Source: JBCDAP01 sp038747915 (GTDB lineage: Bacteria; Planctomycetota; Phycisphaerae; Phycisphaerales; UBA1924). Taken from it: 35,545 bases of DNA. The notes under the pieces were generated by a model. The model was not told where the DNA came from. It saw only the letters and a program-made list of their open reading frames with translations, and ran no database searches. The stretch lies in assembly GCA_038747915.1 (NCBI GenBank), contig JBCDJJ010000035.1, positions 1 through 35,545 on the forward strand. Direction: 5' to 3'. Below, piece by piece: positions 23,144-30,986 of the stretch; positions within the stretch are counted from its first letter, which is position 1, and each line of letters begins with the position of its first letter. The translations under genes and the position numbers were made by a program.

Positions 23144-23192
23144 TATCGTGGTCGGGAGGATGCCGTAGGCATCCGAAGGCCACGCGAGTGCC
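23144..23192 (+). repeat. Dispersed structured repeat, copy 3 (after the AI-2E permease)
   Basis: Outer stem CGTGG/CCACG around a perfect GGATGCC-GTA-GGCATCC hairpin, then CGCGAGTGCC exactly as in copy 1. GAGTG can pair with CACTC at 23197-23201 to make a second stem. Confidence 0.75.
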
Positions 23193-23260
23193 GCAACACT
23201 CATATCCAGGATCGGGGCCTTCGCTTCGCTCAGGCCACGACACCAGGCTGCTCGGCCGTT

Positions 23261-23280
23261 GGTGGGAGCGTCCCCGCTCC
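23261..23280 (+). repeat. GGGAGCG palindrome, degenerate copy 4
   Basis: GGTGGGAGCG and CGCTCC lie around TCCC; flanking GTTGGTG and CACCAAC extend the pairing with one or two mismatches. It is related to the copies at 4350-4366 and 21584-21655. Confidence 0.5.
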
Positions 23281-23383
23281 ACACCAACGAACTGGTGCCG
23301 GGTGCCGTGGAGACGCCGCGCCGGTGGCTTCCCGACGACGAGGGATCGAGTTCTGCAGCAGGTGAAGACCAAAGCACAGAACC

Positions 23384-23407
23384 CAACAAAGAAACGGCCG
23401 TTCGGCC
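23384..23407 (-). terminator. Terminator of the minus-strand GT-C-like gene
   Basis: On the minus strand, directly after the stop codon, GGCC-GAAC-GGCC is followed by GTTTCTTTGTT. A GC hairpin with a T-rich tail fits an intrinsic terminator. Confidence 0.55.
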
Positions 23408-23408
23408 A

Positions 23409-25229
23409 TCAGGGCCCGGTCACCACCTCACCCCCCCCAACAACACGAAGCCCACCATCCGTCTGCCCCCCCGCGCCGCCCGGCGCCGTCACGATCACCT
23501 CGCCGAGCGCCCCATCCACCCCAACGCGCCGCAGCTCGCCGCGATGCCACGCGAACACCGCTGTCGTCGCGAGGGGCAGCTCGACATCGCGCTTCGTCCG
23601 CCCGCTGTGCGCCGGTTGCCAGAGCGGGTCAGCGAGCGGGTGCGACCGCGCCTCCGACTCCGCATCATCGAACACCGCGGTCCACACCAGCGTGATCGAC
23701 CCGGCAGCCACGTCGAGCTCCGCCCGCTCCGCGAACACCGAGTACAGCCCCGGCTCCGCGCGCCGCACGTGCCAGTCGAGCCACAGCCCGCCCTCCTCGG
23801 AGTAGTAATCGAGCTCGCCATCGGAGACCACCGGCGAGCCCACCACGACGATGTGTGTGAATCCACCACCCGCGAGATCGGGCGCGATACTTGTGATCGC
23901 CGTGTTGGTCACCGCCTCCGCTCGCACGATCGCTGCGTAGTGCTGGCCCGCCCCGATCGACGCGATCAGGCTGAGTCCGAGCGCGACCCCGAGCGCGCCG
24001 CCCGCGAGCACCCGCCGCAACACGGTCGCCTGCGGACCGCCGCGCACGACAACCAGCGCGGCCACGAGCGCCAGCGCCAGCGCCGGTACCACGCCGTACA
24101 TCACGCGCGAGGGGAACACGCCGGTTGCCCGCGCGAAGAGCGGGAGTGTCGTTGCCCACGCGATCAGGTACGCCGCGAGCGCATGATCCACCAGCCAGAG
24201 CCACACCGGCCTCGCATCAGCGGCCGCATCACCCTCGCGCCGAAGCATCGCCCGCACGAGCACCACGACGCCGCACACGCCGGCCAAGACCGACACCAGG
24301 CCGATCGGGCTCGTGAGCACACCGGGCAGCGCCCCGATGCTCCCGCGCCAGTCGATCGCCGGCCCGTACCCGAGATCGAGCACCCAGTTCGGCACCCGGA
24401 GGTGCACGAACACCAGCGACTTGGCGTACGCCTCGGGTGACGCTGCCGACAACGGCCGCCAGTTCGCCTCGGGGTTCTGCGCGAACGTCACGATGTAGCC
24501 CGCGAACCACAGGACAGCGGGCACACCCGTCCACCAGCTCCGCTTGGCTGCGGTCAGGCCCACCATGACAAATCGGCCGATCGATGCGGTCGGCCGCTCG
24601 CTCCCGGCGCGAGCCGCCTCGAGGGCAAACACGAACAGCGGGGCCGCGACCCACACCTCGTACACCATCAGCGCGATGAGTATCCCCACGAACACACCGC
24701 CCACCCGTGCGACGTGCGCGACCACCCCGCGCGGCCGCACGAGGGAGAGCCGCGCGGTCCAGAACATGATCGCGGCACCCACCGTGCATCCGATCGCCGA
24801 CCACCACACCACGCCCTGCGCCACCATCGGGCTCGCTGCGAACACGCCCGCGACGATGCCCGCGAGCCCAGTGCCCCACCCGATCGCCCGCACCACCGAG
24901 TAGAGGCCCGCGGCGGCGAGCAGGTGCGCGCCGAGCGCCACCAGGTGCGCACCGCCCTCGCCGAACCAGAGGCCCCCGTACCCGATGATCGGATAGGTGA
25001 GCGGCCGGTAGAAGGTCACATGCCCGCGGCCCGCGCGACCGAACGCGTCCCAGAGCGAGTCGACGGTGTACAGACCGTTCCCGAAGATCAGGTAATAGTC
25101 GTCGGACAGAAAGCCGGCGCTCAGAGCCGCCGCGAGGTAGGCGCCGACGCCCGCCAGGAGCGCGCCGAGCAGCGGGATCGAGACCACGCCGCGCCACGAT
25201 CGATTCGGGCCGTCGTCCTTCGACATCAT
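23409..25229 (-). CDS. Multispanning membrane protein, probable GT-C-fold glycosyltransferase
   Basis: A 606-aa integral membrane protein with about 11-13 hydrophobic segments. After the first helix (~16-38) comes FLSDDYYLIFG with an Asp pair (D43, D44), then YRPLTYP (~74-80) and a helix with HLVALGAHLLAAAGL. This order (acidic motif in the first external loop, YRP, then an H-x-x-x-A-H helix) is seen in the PMT/TMTC-type GT-C enzymes that use lipid-linked sugars. The last ~150 residues are a soluble beta-rich domain. ATG 25229 has CGGAG 7 nt upstream on the minus strand. The GT2 enzyme at 26207 could supply its polyprenyl-phosphate-sugar donor. Fold assignment is moderate; acceptor unknown. 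Confidence 0.6.
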   Translation of the reverse strand: MMSKDDGPNRSWRGVVSIPLLGALLAGVGAYLAAALSAGFLSDDYYLIFGNGLYTVDSLWDAFGRAGRGHVTFYRPLTYPIIGYGGLWFGEGGAHLVALGAHLLAAAGLYSVVRAIGWGTGLAGIVAGVFAASPMVAQGVVWWSAIGCTVGAAIMFWTARLSLVRPRGVVAHVARVGGVFVGILIALMVYEVWVAAPLFVFALEAARAGSERPTASIGRFVMVGLTAAKRSWWTGVPAVLWFAGYIVTFAQNPEANWRPLSAASPEAYAKSLVFVHLRVPNWVLDLGYGPAIDWRGSIGALPGVLTSPIGLVSVLAGVCGVVVLVRAMLRREGDAAADARPVWLWLVDHALAAYLIAWATTLPLFARATGVFPSRVMYGVVPALALALVAALVVVRGGPQATVLRRVLAGGALGVALGLSLIASIGAGQHYAAIVRAEAVTNTAITSIAPDLAGGGFTHIVVVGSPVVSDGELDYYSEEGGLWLDWHVRRAEPGLYSVFAERAELDVAAGSITLVWTAVFDDAESEARSHPLADPLWQPAHSGRTKRDVELPLATTAVFAWHRGELRRVGVDGALGEVIVTAPGGAGGQTDGGLRVVGGGEVVTGP

Positions 25230-25602
25230 CGTTTCACTCCGGCTCCTGGGGCTTCAGGCAACACACACGGTCCGTCCGCACGAGATGCACGAACGGTCAC
25301 CGGCGAGCACTCACGGTTCGCCGAACCCACATCATCTCGCGCACGGGCCGCACCCGATCACGCGGCATGCTACCGGTCGTACACACGCCCGGCGGTTGGT
25401 CCAGGTTGGTTGGAGAAGCACGCAATAACTTCTCGTTAAAACGTTGCATCACTTTCTCATTAGACTGCACAGTCTCCTGATACAACTCTTCACAGATTTT
25501 GTTTGGAAGTCGAACTCGAAATCGATACCCTGATGCGGTTATGAGGGCGAGATCATCGGATGGCAGCAAAGACCACAAGTCATTGGGTCTCCGTGGGTTG
25601 CT
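25230..25602. other. Intergenic region with an AT-rich islet
   Basis: No supported gene. From ~25425 to 25560 base composition falls well below the surrounding GC level. It includes the palindrome AGACTGCACAGTCT (25462-25475). A minus-strand frame here reads RFRVRLPNKICEELYQETV, which I cannot assign. Possibly foreign or relic DNA. Confidence 0.4.
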
Positions 25603-25900
25603 TTGGGCGCGGCCGGTGTGGACGGGGACTCCGTGGACCGTGCGAGTCTCGGAATTGTGCCGGGGCGGTTCACCCCGACCGATCTCACCGAGTCGCCCGA
25701 TCTTGGTCGCCGCTTCGATCTCGTCCAGAGCCTCAAGGTGGCCGGGCACCGTGCGACGCCGGGCTCCGAGGCGTTGGTTGCACCCATCCCGCGGCACGCC
25801 GGCCTGCCCATCTCTTCGGCATCGGGCCTAGGCGGGGAGAAGCACATCGACGAGCGCTCGCTCTGGTTCCGGCGCGGTCTCCTTCTGTTGGATGGTCTGT
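25603..25900 (+). pseudogene. Remnant of a SAM-dependent methyltransferase
   Basis: The plus-strand frame beginning at 25603 (TTG) shows GAAGVDGDSVDR, then RFTPTDLTES, LGRRFDLVQSLKVAGH and, later, LGGEKHIDERSLWF. These correspond in order to the motifs of a class I methyltransferase group often linked to polysaccharide loci: GVDGDYVDR, F-a-DL, RFDLVqsLEVAEHL and GG--H-NE-W--YW. The glycine-rich SAM motif expected before this is only traceable in another frame (HWVSVGC near 25579-25600), and the C-terminus dissolves into a 12-bp tandem repeat. So it is truncated and frameshifted. Motif comparison is from memory; decay is seen directly. Confidence 0.5.
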
Positions 25901-25918
25901 CGCATGGTCTGTCGCATG
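25895..25918 (+). repeat. 12-bp tandem duplication
   Basis: GGTCTGTCGCAT occurs twice in direct succession, followed by GGTTTCC, within the decayed methyltransferase region. Likely replication slippage. From here to 26206 no gene is recognised. Confidence 0.6.
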
Positions 25919-26206
25919 GTTTCCGGACTTTGGGTTGCTGGAGGCCGCATCTGGCCGGCGCCCACGCGTGGAGCCGTGGTCTCGGTACAGCACACACACG
26001 CCCGTGATCGAGGTGCTGACCGACCGTGCGCTCACGACCGAGATGGCCGCGGGGGTCTCGATCGCCGATCGGTCGAGTATGACGTGGGCGTTTCGAAAGG
26101 TTGTGCTCCGGCGGTTTGCCGAGCGCGTGGTTACTACCATCGCGTTGTCGATACAGCGGTTGCGCCGCACACCCGGTGCGAAGAGATTAGAACGGTAACT
26201 TGAGTT

Positions 26207-27247
26207 GTGAGTCCGATTCACACCGACCATCTCGAGCTCGAGCCGGCCGTGGTCTCTGACCGGCCGCGGGTGTCTGTCGTCGTGCCCTGCTACAACGAGC
26301 AGGACGTGCTGCACGAGCTGCACCGTCGTCTGTCCGCGGTGGTCGACGAGCAGGAGGGCACCGCCGAGATCGTGCTGGTGAACGACGGGTCGAAGGACGC
26401 CACTTGGGAGCTCATGACCGAGCTTGCGGCGAGCGATCCGCGGCTGGTGTGCGTCAACCTCTCTCGGAACCACGGGCACCAGCTCGCGCTCACGGCCGGG
26501 CTGCACATCTGTCGCGGCGAGCGGATCTTCGTCATCGATGCCGATCTTCAAGATCCGCCCGAGCTGCTCTCGCAGATGATGGCGCGGATCGATGCGGGCG
26601 CCGATGTCGTGTACGGCAAACGCCGGCAGCGGGAAGGGGAATCGGCGTTCAAGCTCATCACCGCGGCCTCGTTTTACCGCATCATCGATTGGATGAGCGA
26701 CACGCAGATCCCGCACGATGCGGGCGATTTCCGGCTCATGACCCGCCGCGCCCTCGATGTGGTGCTCGACATGCCCGAGCGGCACCGCTTCATCCGTGGC
26801 ATGGTGAGCTGGATCGGATTCAACCAGGAGCCGTTCCTCTACGACCGCGATGCACGCTTCGCCGGTCAGACCAAGTACCCGCTCCGCAAGATGATCGGGC
26901 TGGCCAAGGATGCCATCACCGCGTTCAGCGTCAAGCCGCTCACCTTCGCCAGCACGTTCGGTCTGATCGCGATGGGCATCGCGGTGCTCACCGTGGGCTA
27001 CGCGGTGATCAGCTATTTCTTCTTCAGCACGGAGCCGGGGTGGGCGAGTGTGATGTCGGTCGTGGCGTTCTTCGGCGGTGTGCAGCTCCTGGTGCTCGGC
27101 GTGATCGGCGAGTACCTCGGGCGGTTGTACGAGCAGGCCAAGGGCCGCCCGCTGTTCGTGATCGATCGCGTGCATCGCACCGGTGGCTCTGGACCTCCGC
27201 CGCGGGCCGGTGCGGTCCGCACCCGGGCGACGACCGCCGATGTCTGA
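26207..27247 (+). CDS. GT2 glycosyltransferase, polyprenyl-phosphate sugar synthase type (GtrB/DPM1-like)
   Basis: Membrane-bound family 2 glycosyltransferase, 346 aa, expected to move a sugar from a nucleotide donor to undecaprenyl phosphate at the cytoplasmic face. The GT-A domain covers ~residues 20-240: VSVVVPCYNEQ, EIVLVNDGSKDATWE, LSRNHGHQLALTAGL, the metal-binding DADLQDPPE (111-119), DAGDFRLM (171-178) and RGMVSWIG. Two transmembrane helices (~246-270 and ~281-303) end in GEYLGRLYEQAKGRP, as in GtrB, ArnC and bacterial DPM1 homologues. The start is GTG 26207, 6-7 codons before the next possible region; no strong ribosome site. Its end overlaps the next gene by 8 nt, so the two are translationally coupled. 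Confidence 0.9.
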   Translation: MSPIHTDHLELEPAVVSDRPRVSVVVPCYNEQDVLHELHRRLSAVVDEQEGTAEIVLVNDGSKDATWELMTELAASDPRLVCVNLSRNHGHQLALTAGLHICRGERIFVIDADLQDPPELLSQMMARIDAGADVVYGKRRQREGESAFKLITAASFYRIIDWMSDTQIPHDAGDFRLMTRRALDVVLDMPERHRFIRGMVSWIGFNQEPFLYDRDARFAGQTKYPLRKMIGLAKDAITAFSVKPLTFASTFGLIAMGIAVLTVGYAVISYFFFSTEPGWASVMSVVAFFGGVQLLVLGVIGEYLGRLYEQAKGRPLFVIDRVHRTGGSGPPPRAGAVRTRATTADV

Positions 27248-28283
27248 CCCACCGCTCAAGCCCGCCATTGCGCCGTCCGCCTCGCGGATGCGCTCGCGGC
27301 TGGCCATCGTGATCCAGATCGTCGGGTTCGCGATCGGCATCGCGCTGCTGGTCTGGATCATCGCGCAGGCGCGGCAGGATCTCACGCCGGACAAGATCGA
27401 CCAACTCCGCGAGGCCGAGGCCTGGCGTGTCGGGCTGATCGTTGTGCTTTCGGTCTCGTCGGTGGTGCTCAACGGTGTGATGTGGTGGGCCGCGATCACA
27501 CCGGTGCGCCGGGTGCCGCTTGTCGATTGCCTCGGTGTGAACGCGGTCGCGAGTGCGCTGGCACTCCTGCCGTTCAAGCTGAGCGTGGTGTTCCGTGTGC
27601 TGATCCACCGCCGGCGGCATGGCGTGCCGATGCTGACCTTCGGTGGGTGGGGCGCGGCGCTCGTGGCGTTGATGCTCGCGGCGTTGGGCCCGGCGGTCGG
27701 CGCGAGCCTGCTTTTGCCGGGCGGGAGCATGGCGTGGTGGGCGGCGTCGATCGGCGGGGGCGGTGCGCTGCTCGGTGTCGGCGTGGTGCTGGCGCGGTAC
27801 TTCTCGACGGGCGCCGGGTGGCGTGTGCTGCGGCGCGTGGTGGAACGTGTGCTGGGCGAGCGTGGGGTTCGGCTCATGAACTCGTCGCCGGTAGAGAACG
27901 CCCACCAGGGCGTATTCATGCTGGCGTCTCCGGGGTGGACGTTCCTCGGGGGTGGGCTTCGGTTCACGGACACGATGGCGTACGCCGCGCGGTTCTGGCT
28001 CGCGTCGTCGATCGTCGGTGTCTCGATCTCGGTGGGGGACGCCGCGGTGGTCGGGGTGTCGTACTTCATCATTTCGGTGATCGCCCCGACGGGGTCGGCG
28101 GGTGTGCGCGAGGCGGGGACAGCGGGTGTGTTCGCGCTGCTGCGGATTCCGGACCCGGCGCTGACGGTGGCGTTCGTCGGTGCGATCGAGCTTGGTGTGG
28201 GGATCGTGACGGGCGTGCTCGGCGCGTTGGTGCTGAATCCTCGCCGGATGTTTGCGCCGCGGGTCACGCTGGCGGACGGGTGA
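27240..28283 (+). CDS. Flippase-like / LPG-synthase TM-domain membrane protein
   Basis: Integral membrane protein, 347 aa, with ~8 hydrophobic segments. The pattern resembles the lysylphosphatidylglycerol synthase TM region / UPF0104 family: NAVASALALLPFKLSVVFRVLIHRRRHGV early (family: N---S--LP---G---R), and later APTGSAGVREAGTAGVFALL followed by PDPALTVAFVGAIELGVGIVTGVLGAL (family: P-GGLGVRE-----LL--G-P---A). No soluble synthase domain is attached. Such proteins are proposed lipid flippases or sugar-lipid translocases and often follow a GT2 gene. ATG 27240 overlaps the GT2 stop by 8 nt. Probable job: handling the lipid made by the GT2 enzyme. Confidence 0.72.
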   Translation: MSDPPLKPAIAPSASRMRSRLAIVIQIVGFAIGIALLVWIIAQARQDLTPDKIDQLREAEAWRVGLIVVLSVSSVVLNGVMWWAAITPVRRVPLVDCLGVNAVASALALLPFKLSVVFRVLIHRRRHGVPMLTFGGWGAALVALMLAALGPAVGASLLLPGGSMAWWAASIGGGGALLGVGVVLARYFSTGAGWRVLRRVVERVLGERGVRLMNSSPVENAHQGVFMLASPGWTFLGGGLRFTDTMAYAARFWLASSIVGVSISVGDAAVVGVSYFIISVIAPTGSAGVREAGTAGVFALLRIPDPALTVAFVGAIELGVGIVTGVLGALVLNPRRMFAPRVTLADG

Positions 28284-28866
28284 TCAGTGCCGCGACGATG
28301 CTGCTCGCGACGAGTGCCGCACCGAGAACCGGTCGGCGCCATCGGTCGGGGAGTGCGGCGATCGAGAGTGCTGTGGCGACGATACAAGCTTTGAGCGCCC
28401 ACCAGGCGGGTTCGAAGAGCTCGACACCGACGGCCGCATAGACCGCGGGGGACCAGAGGACGAGCGCGGCGTACCACGTGCTGAGGCGGCCACCGATGGG
28501 TGTGATGGCGGCGAAGCAGACGAGGGCGACGAAGGAGGCGGAGGCGAGTGTGTCGGTTGGCGAGAGTCCGGCTGCGGCGAAGACACACCAGAGACTGCCT
28601 GCCCAGAGGATGGCGACGGAGAGCGGCGGTGGGAGCGTGATGGCGCCCGGCGGGGTGGTTTCGAGGAGCGCGAGGAAACCGAGGAGGAGGGCGCCGGAGG
28701 CAGCGACGGTCCATGCGGGCCCGATGGTGGTGCTCGCGAAGGCGATCGGCACGAGGAGGGCACCGGCGACGAGGGCGACCCAGATGCCGAACCGGATCCC
28801 GCGCGCGAGCGGCGTAGAACCCCCATTCTGGGCTTCTGAGGACGTCTCACACAACTTATTGGGCAT
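28264..28866 (-). CDS. Membrane protein of unknown function
   Basis: A 200-aa protein with about six hydrophobic segments starting near residues 27-44 (FGIWVALVAGALLVPIAF). A soluble N-terminus of ~22 residues is followed by alternating TM helices and short loops. ATG 28866 has GAGG about 8 nt upstream on the minus strand. Its 3' end overlaps the 3' end of the flippase-like gene by 20 nt, tail to tail, so the two transcripts are complementary there. It is divergent from phoH. I recognise no family. Confidence 0.62.
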   Translation of the reverse strand: MPNKLCETSSEAQNGGSTPLARGIRFGIWVALVAGALLVPIAFASTTIGPAWTVAASGALLLGFLALLETTPPGAITLPPPLSVAILWAGSLWCVFAAAGLSPTDTLASASFVALVCFAAITPIGGRLSTWYAALVLWSPAVYAAVGVELFEPAWWALKACIVATALSIAALPDRWRRPVLGAALVASSIVAALITRPPA

Positions 28867-28901
28867 GCGGATCCCTCATTGCCGAAAGACTACACTGACC
28901 G

Positions 28902-28921
28902 ATGAACGATGGAGCGTTCAT
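28902..28921. promoter_or_regulatory. Dyad in the phoH upstream region
   Basis: ATGAACG (28902-28908) and CGTTCAT (28915-28921) are perfect 7-bp arms around ATGGAG. It lies between the divergent starts at 28866 and 28982, where an operator would sit. A TACACT (28891-28896) may be a -10 for phoH without a good -35. Confidence 0.35.
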
Positions 28922-28981
28922 TGAAGGGTTCGCGGGCGGATGATCCGTGGTCCGGACCTGTGCAGGAGCGATCAAGGCGCC

Positions 28982-30622
28982 ATGAACCGCACGTCCGATC
29001 TGTCGGCCCTGATGCAGCCTGTTGAGGCGGCAACGGGGGACACACCGGCCGCTTCGGCCTCACCAGACTCAGGTGAAGCCCCGCCCGGAGCCGCGACCAC
29101 AACACCGGCCTCGGCGGCTCGCACGAGTGCTCAGGCAGCCGGTGGGGTGCCGCGTCCGAAGACGAAGGTCAAGCACTTCGTGCTGGATACGAACGTGCTG
29201 CTGCACGACCCGAAGGCGCTGTTCGTCTTCGAGGACAACAACATCATCATCCCGTTCACGGTGCTCGAGGAGATCGACCGGTTCAAGGGTGACTCGAACT
29301 CAATCGGGCGGAACGCCCGAGAGACGATCCGGTACCTCGATGTGCTGCGCGAAACCGGGCGGCTGTCCGATGGTGTGTCGCTCAAGGGGTGCGGGGACCG
29401 GATCCCCGCGGCGCTCGTGACCGAGCCGACGGGCACGCTCAAGATCGTGATCTCACCCGAGGAGCTCAAGCGGCCCCGGGCCATCGAGCACGACTCGCCG
29501 GACAACCGGATCATCTCGGTGGCGTATCACCTGCAGCTGCAGGGCGAGCCGGTCGTCTTCGTCTCGAAGGACATCAACGCGCGGATCAAGAGCGATGCGC
29601 TCGACATCCGCACCGAGGACTTCGAGAACCAAAAGGTTGATGTCGAGAAGCTGTTCACCGGGTACGAATCGATCTATGTCGACCGGGAGGTGATCGACGA
29701 GCTGTACTCCGAGCGGATGCTGGCGCTCTCGCGTCTCGAAGAGGCTCGTGTGCCCACCGAGCAGGACCCGGCGCCGCCGAAGGTCAAGGCGAATGGGAAC
29801 GGCAACGGGAATGGGGCACAGGGGTCGCTCGCGCTCGTGCCCAATGAGTTCGTGCTGCTGATCGACGCGATGGACGAGGGGCACACCGGGCTCGGGCGGC
29901 GGCTCGCTGATACCGAGCACGTGATCCCCGTCTCGGCGCCGCGGAAGCCCACGTTCGGGATCATGGCCCGCAACGTTCAGCAGACCATGGCGCTCGACCT
30001 GCTCCTCGACGACGAGGTGAGCTTCGTCACACTCATCGGGTCCGCGGGGACCGGGAAGACGTTGCTCGCGGTCGCAGCTGGGATGCAGAAGATCTTCTCC
30101 GAGGAACGGTACGAGAAGCTCCTGGTCGCCCGGCCGATCATGCCGCTCGGGCGCGACATCGGGTACCTGCCCGGGGACAAGGACGAGAAGCTCGCGGCCT
30201 GGATGCAGCCGATCTTCGACAACCTCACGTACCTGCTTTCGACCCGTGGGCACCCCATGCAGTCCGCGGAGAGCCACACCACCGAGCAGCGGGTCAACCG
30301 GCTCATCGCGGACGGCCGGCTCGTGCTCGAGCCGCTCACGTACATCCGCGGGCGGTCGATCCCGCACCAATTCATCATCGTCGACGAGGCCCAGAATCTC
30401 ACGCCGCACGAGGTCAAGACCATCGTCTCGCGCGTGGGCGAGGGCACCAAGATCGTCTTCACCGGCGACATCGAGCAGATCGACAACCCCTACCTCGACG
30501 CCTCCAGCAACGGGCTGACCTACGCCATCGATCGGATGCGCGGGTGCGGTGTGGTGGGGCACGTGTCCTTGCTCAAGAGCGAGCGGAGTGAACTCGCTTC
30601 GATCGCCACGGATCGGTTGTAG
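28982..30622 (+). CDS. PIN-PhoH protein (PhoH2/YlaK-like ATPase-RNase)
   Basis: A two-domain protein of 546 aa from ATG 28982 (AAGG upstream); an in-frame ATG at 28940 is possible. After a disordered Ala/Pro/Thr N-terminus (1-60) comes a PIN nuclease domain (~64-235): D69 in FVLDTNVLLHDP, E96/E97 in VLEEIDRFK, D174 in SPDNRI and D197 in VSKDINAR. A linker with an NGNGNGNG run (~270-278) leads to the PhoH ATPase: Walker A GSAGTGKT (353-360) and Walker B IIVDEAQN (465-472). Mycobacterial PhoH2 of this architecture unwinds and cleaves RNA; a similar RNA-processing role is likely here. It stands alone, with a divergent gene upstream. Confidence 0.9.
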   Translation: MNRTSDLSALMQPVEAATGDTPAASASPDSGEAPPGAATTTPASAARTSAQAAGGVPRPKTKVKHFVLDTNVLLHDPKALFVFEDNNIIIPFTVLEEIDRFKGDSNSIGRNARETIRYLDVLRETGRLSDGVSLKGCGDRIPAALVTEPTGTLKIVISPEELKRPRAIEHDSPDNRIISVAYHLQLQGEPVVFVSKDINARIKSDALDIRTEDFENQKVDVEKLFTGYESIYVDREVIDELYSERMLALSRLEEARVPTEQDPAPPKVKANGNGNGNGAQGSLALVPNEFVLLIDAMDEGHTGLGRRLADTEHVIPVSAPRKPTFGIMARNVQQTMALDLLLDDEVSFVTLIGSAGTGKTLLAVAAGMQKIFSEERYEKLLVARPIMPLGRDIGYLPGDKDEKLAAWMQPIFDNLTYLLSTRGHPMQSAESHTTEQRVNRLIADGRLVLEPLTYIRGRSIPHQFIIVDEAQNLTPHEVKTIVSRVGEGTKIVFTGDIEQIDNPYLDASSNGLTYAIDRMRGCGVVGHVSLLKSERSELASIATDRL

Positions 30623-30986
30623 GTCGGCGGTGTTGGGCGCTTGATGGTGTGCGGCGGGTTGGTCCGCGGGCTTGCGGCTCGTGGGTGAGTGGTTGGGGTC
30701 GGTGTTGTTCTTAGTGGTGAGCGTTGTGTTTTGGATTGGTGGTTGCTTGGTGATAGGTGGCGCTCGTACTTGTGGGCGAACCACCGGTGGCATCTGGCGA
30801 GATCACCGGGTGTCGTCCGAGCTCTTGTGAGGCACCGAGATCGACATGATGACTTTGGCACGTTGAGTAGCAACAGCAGTTGCCGTGAGACGGGTTGCCC
30901 TATCTAGTTAGAGTGCCGGAATCCGCTGCCGAACTCGATACCTCTGATCCGTACACCGCCCGCGGCGACACAGGAGCCACATCGAC
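30623..30986. other. Intergenic region, G/T-rich at its left end
   Basis: No gene recognised. From 30623 to ~30765 the plus strand is strongly enriched in G and T with few A and C. No credible terminator for phoH or full promoter for the next gene was found. Confidence 0.5.

Noticed and set aside
25425..25445. Integron attC-like site (GTTAAAAC)
   Set aside because: Only one core-like heptamer; no paired site with the required secondary structure and no integrase.
25297..25797. 166-codon minus-strand gene
   Set aside because: Overlaps the plus-strand methyltransferase remnant and has no family match; the AT-rich segment may only be relic DNA.
25895..25918. CRISPR-like repeat
   Set aside because: Just two contiguous 12-bp units without spacers; slippage is simpler.
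25733..28714. 993-codon minus-strand frame
   Set aside because: Runs antisense through the GT2 and flippase-like genes, whose motifs are clear on the plus strand; Arg/His/Pro/Thr-rich shadow.
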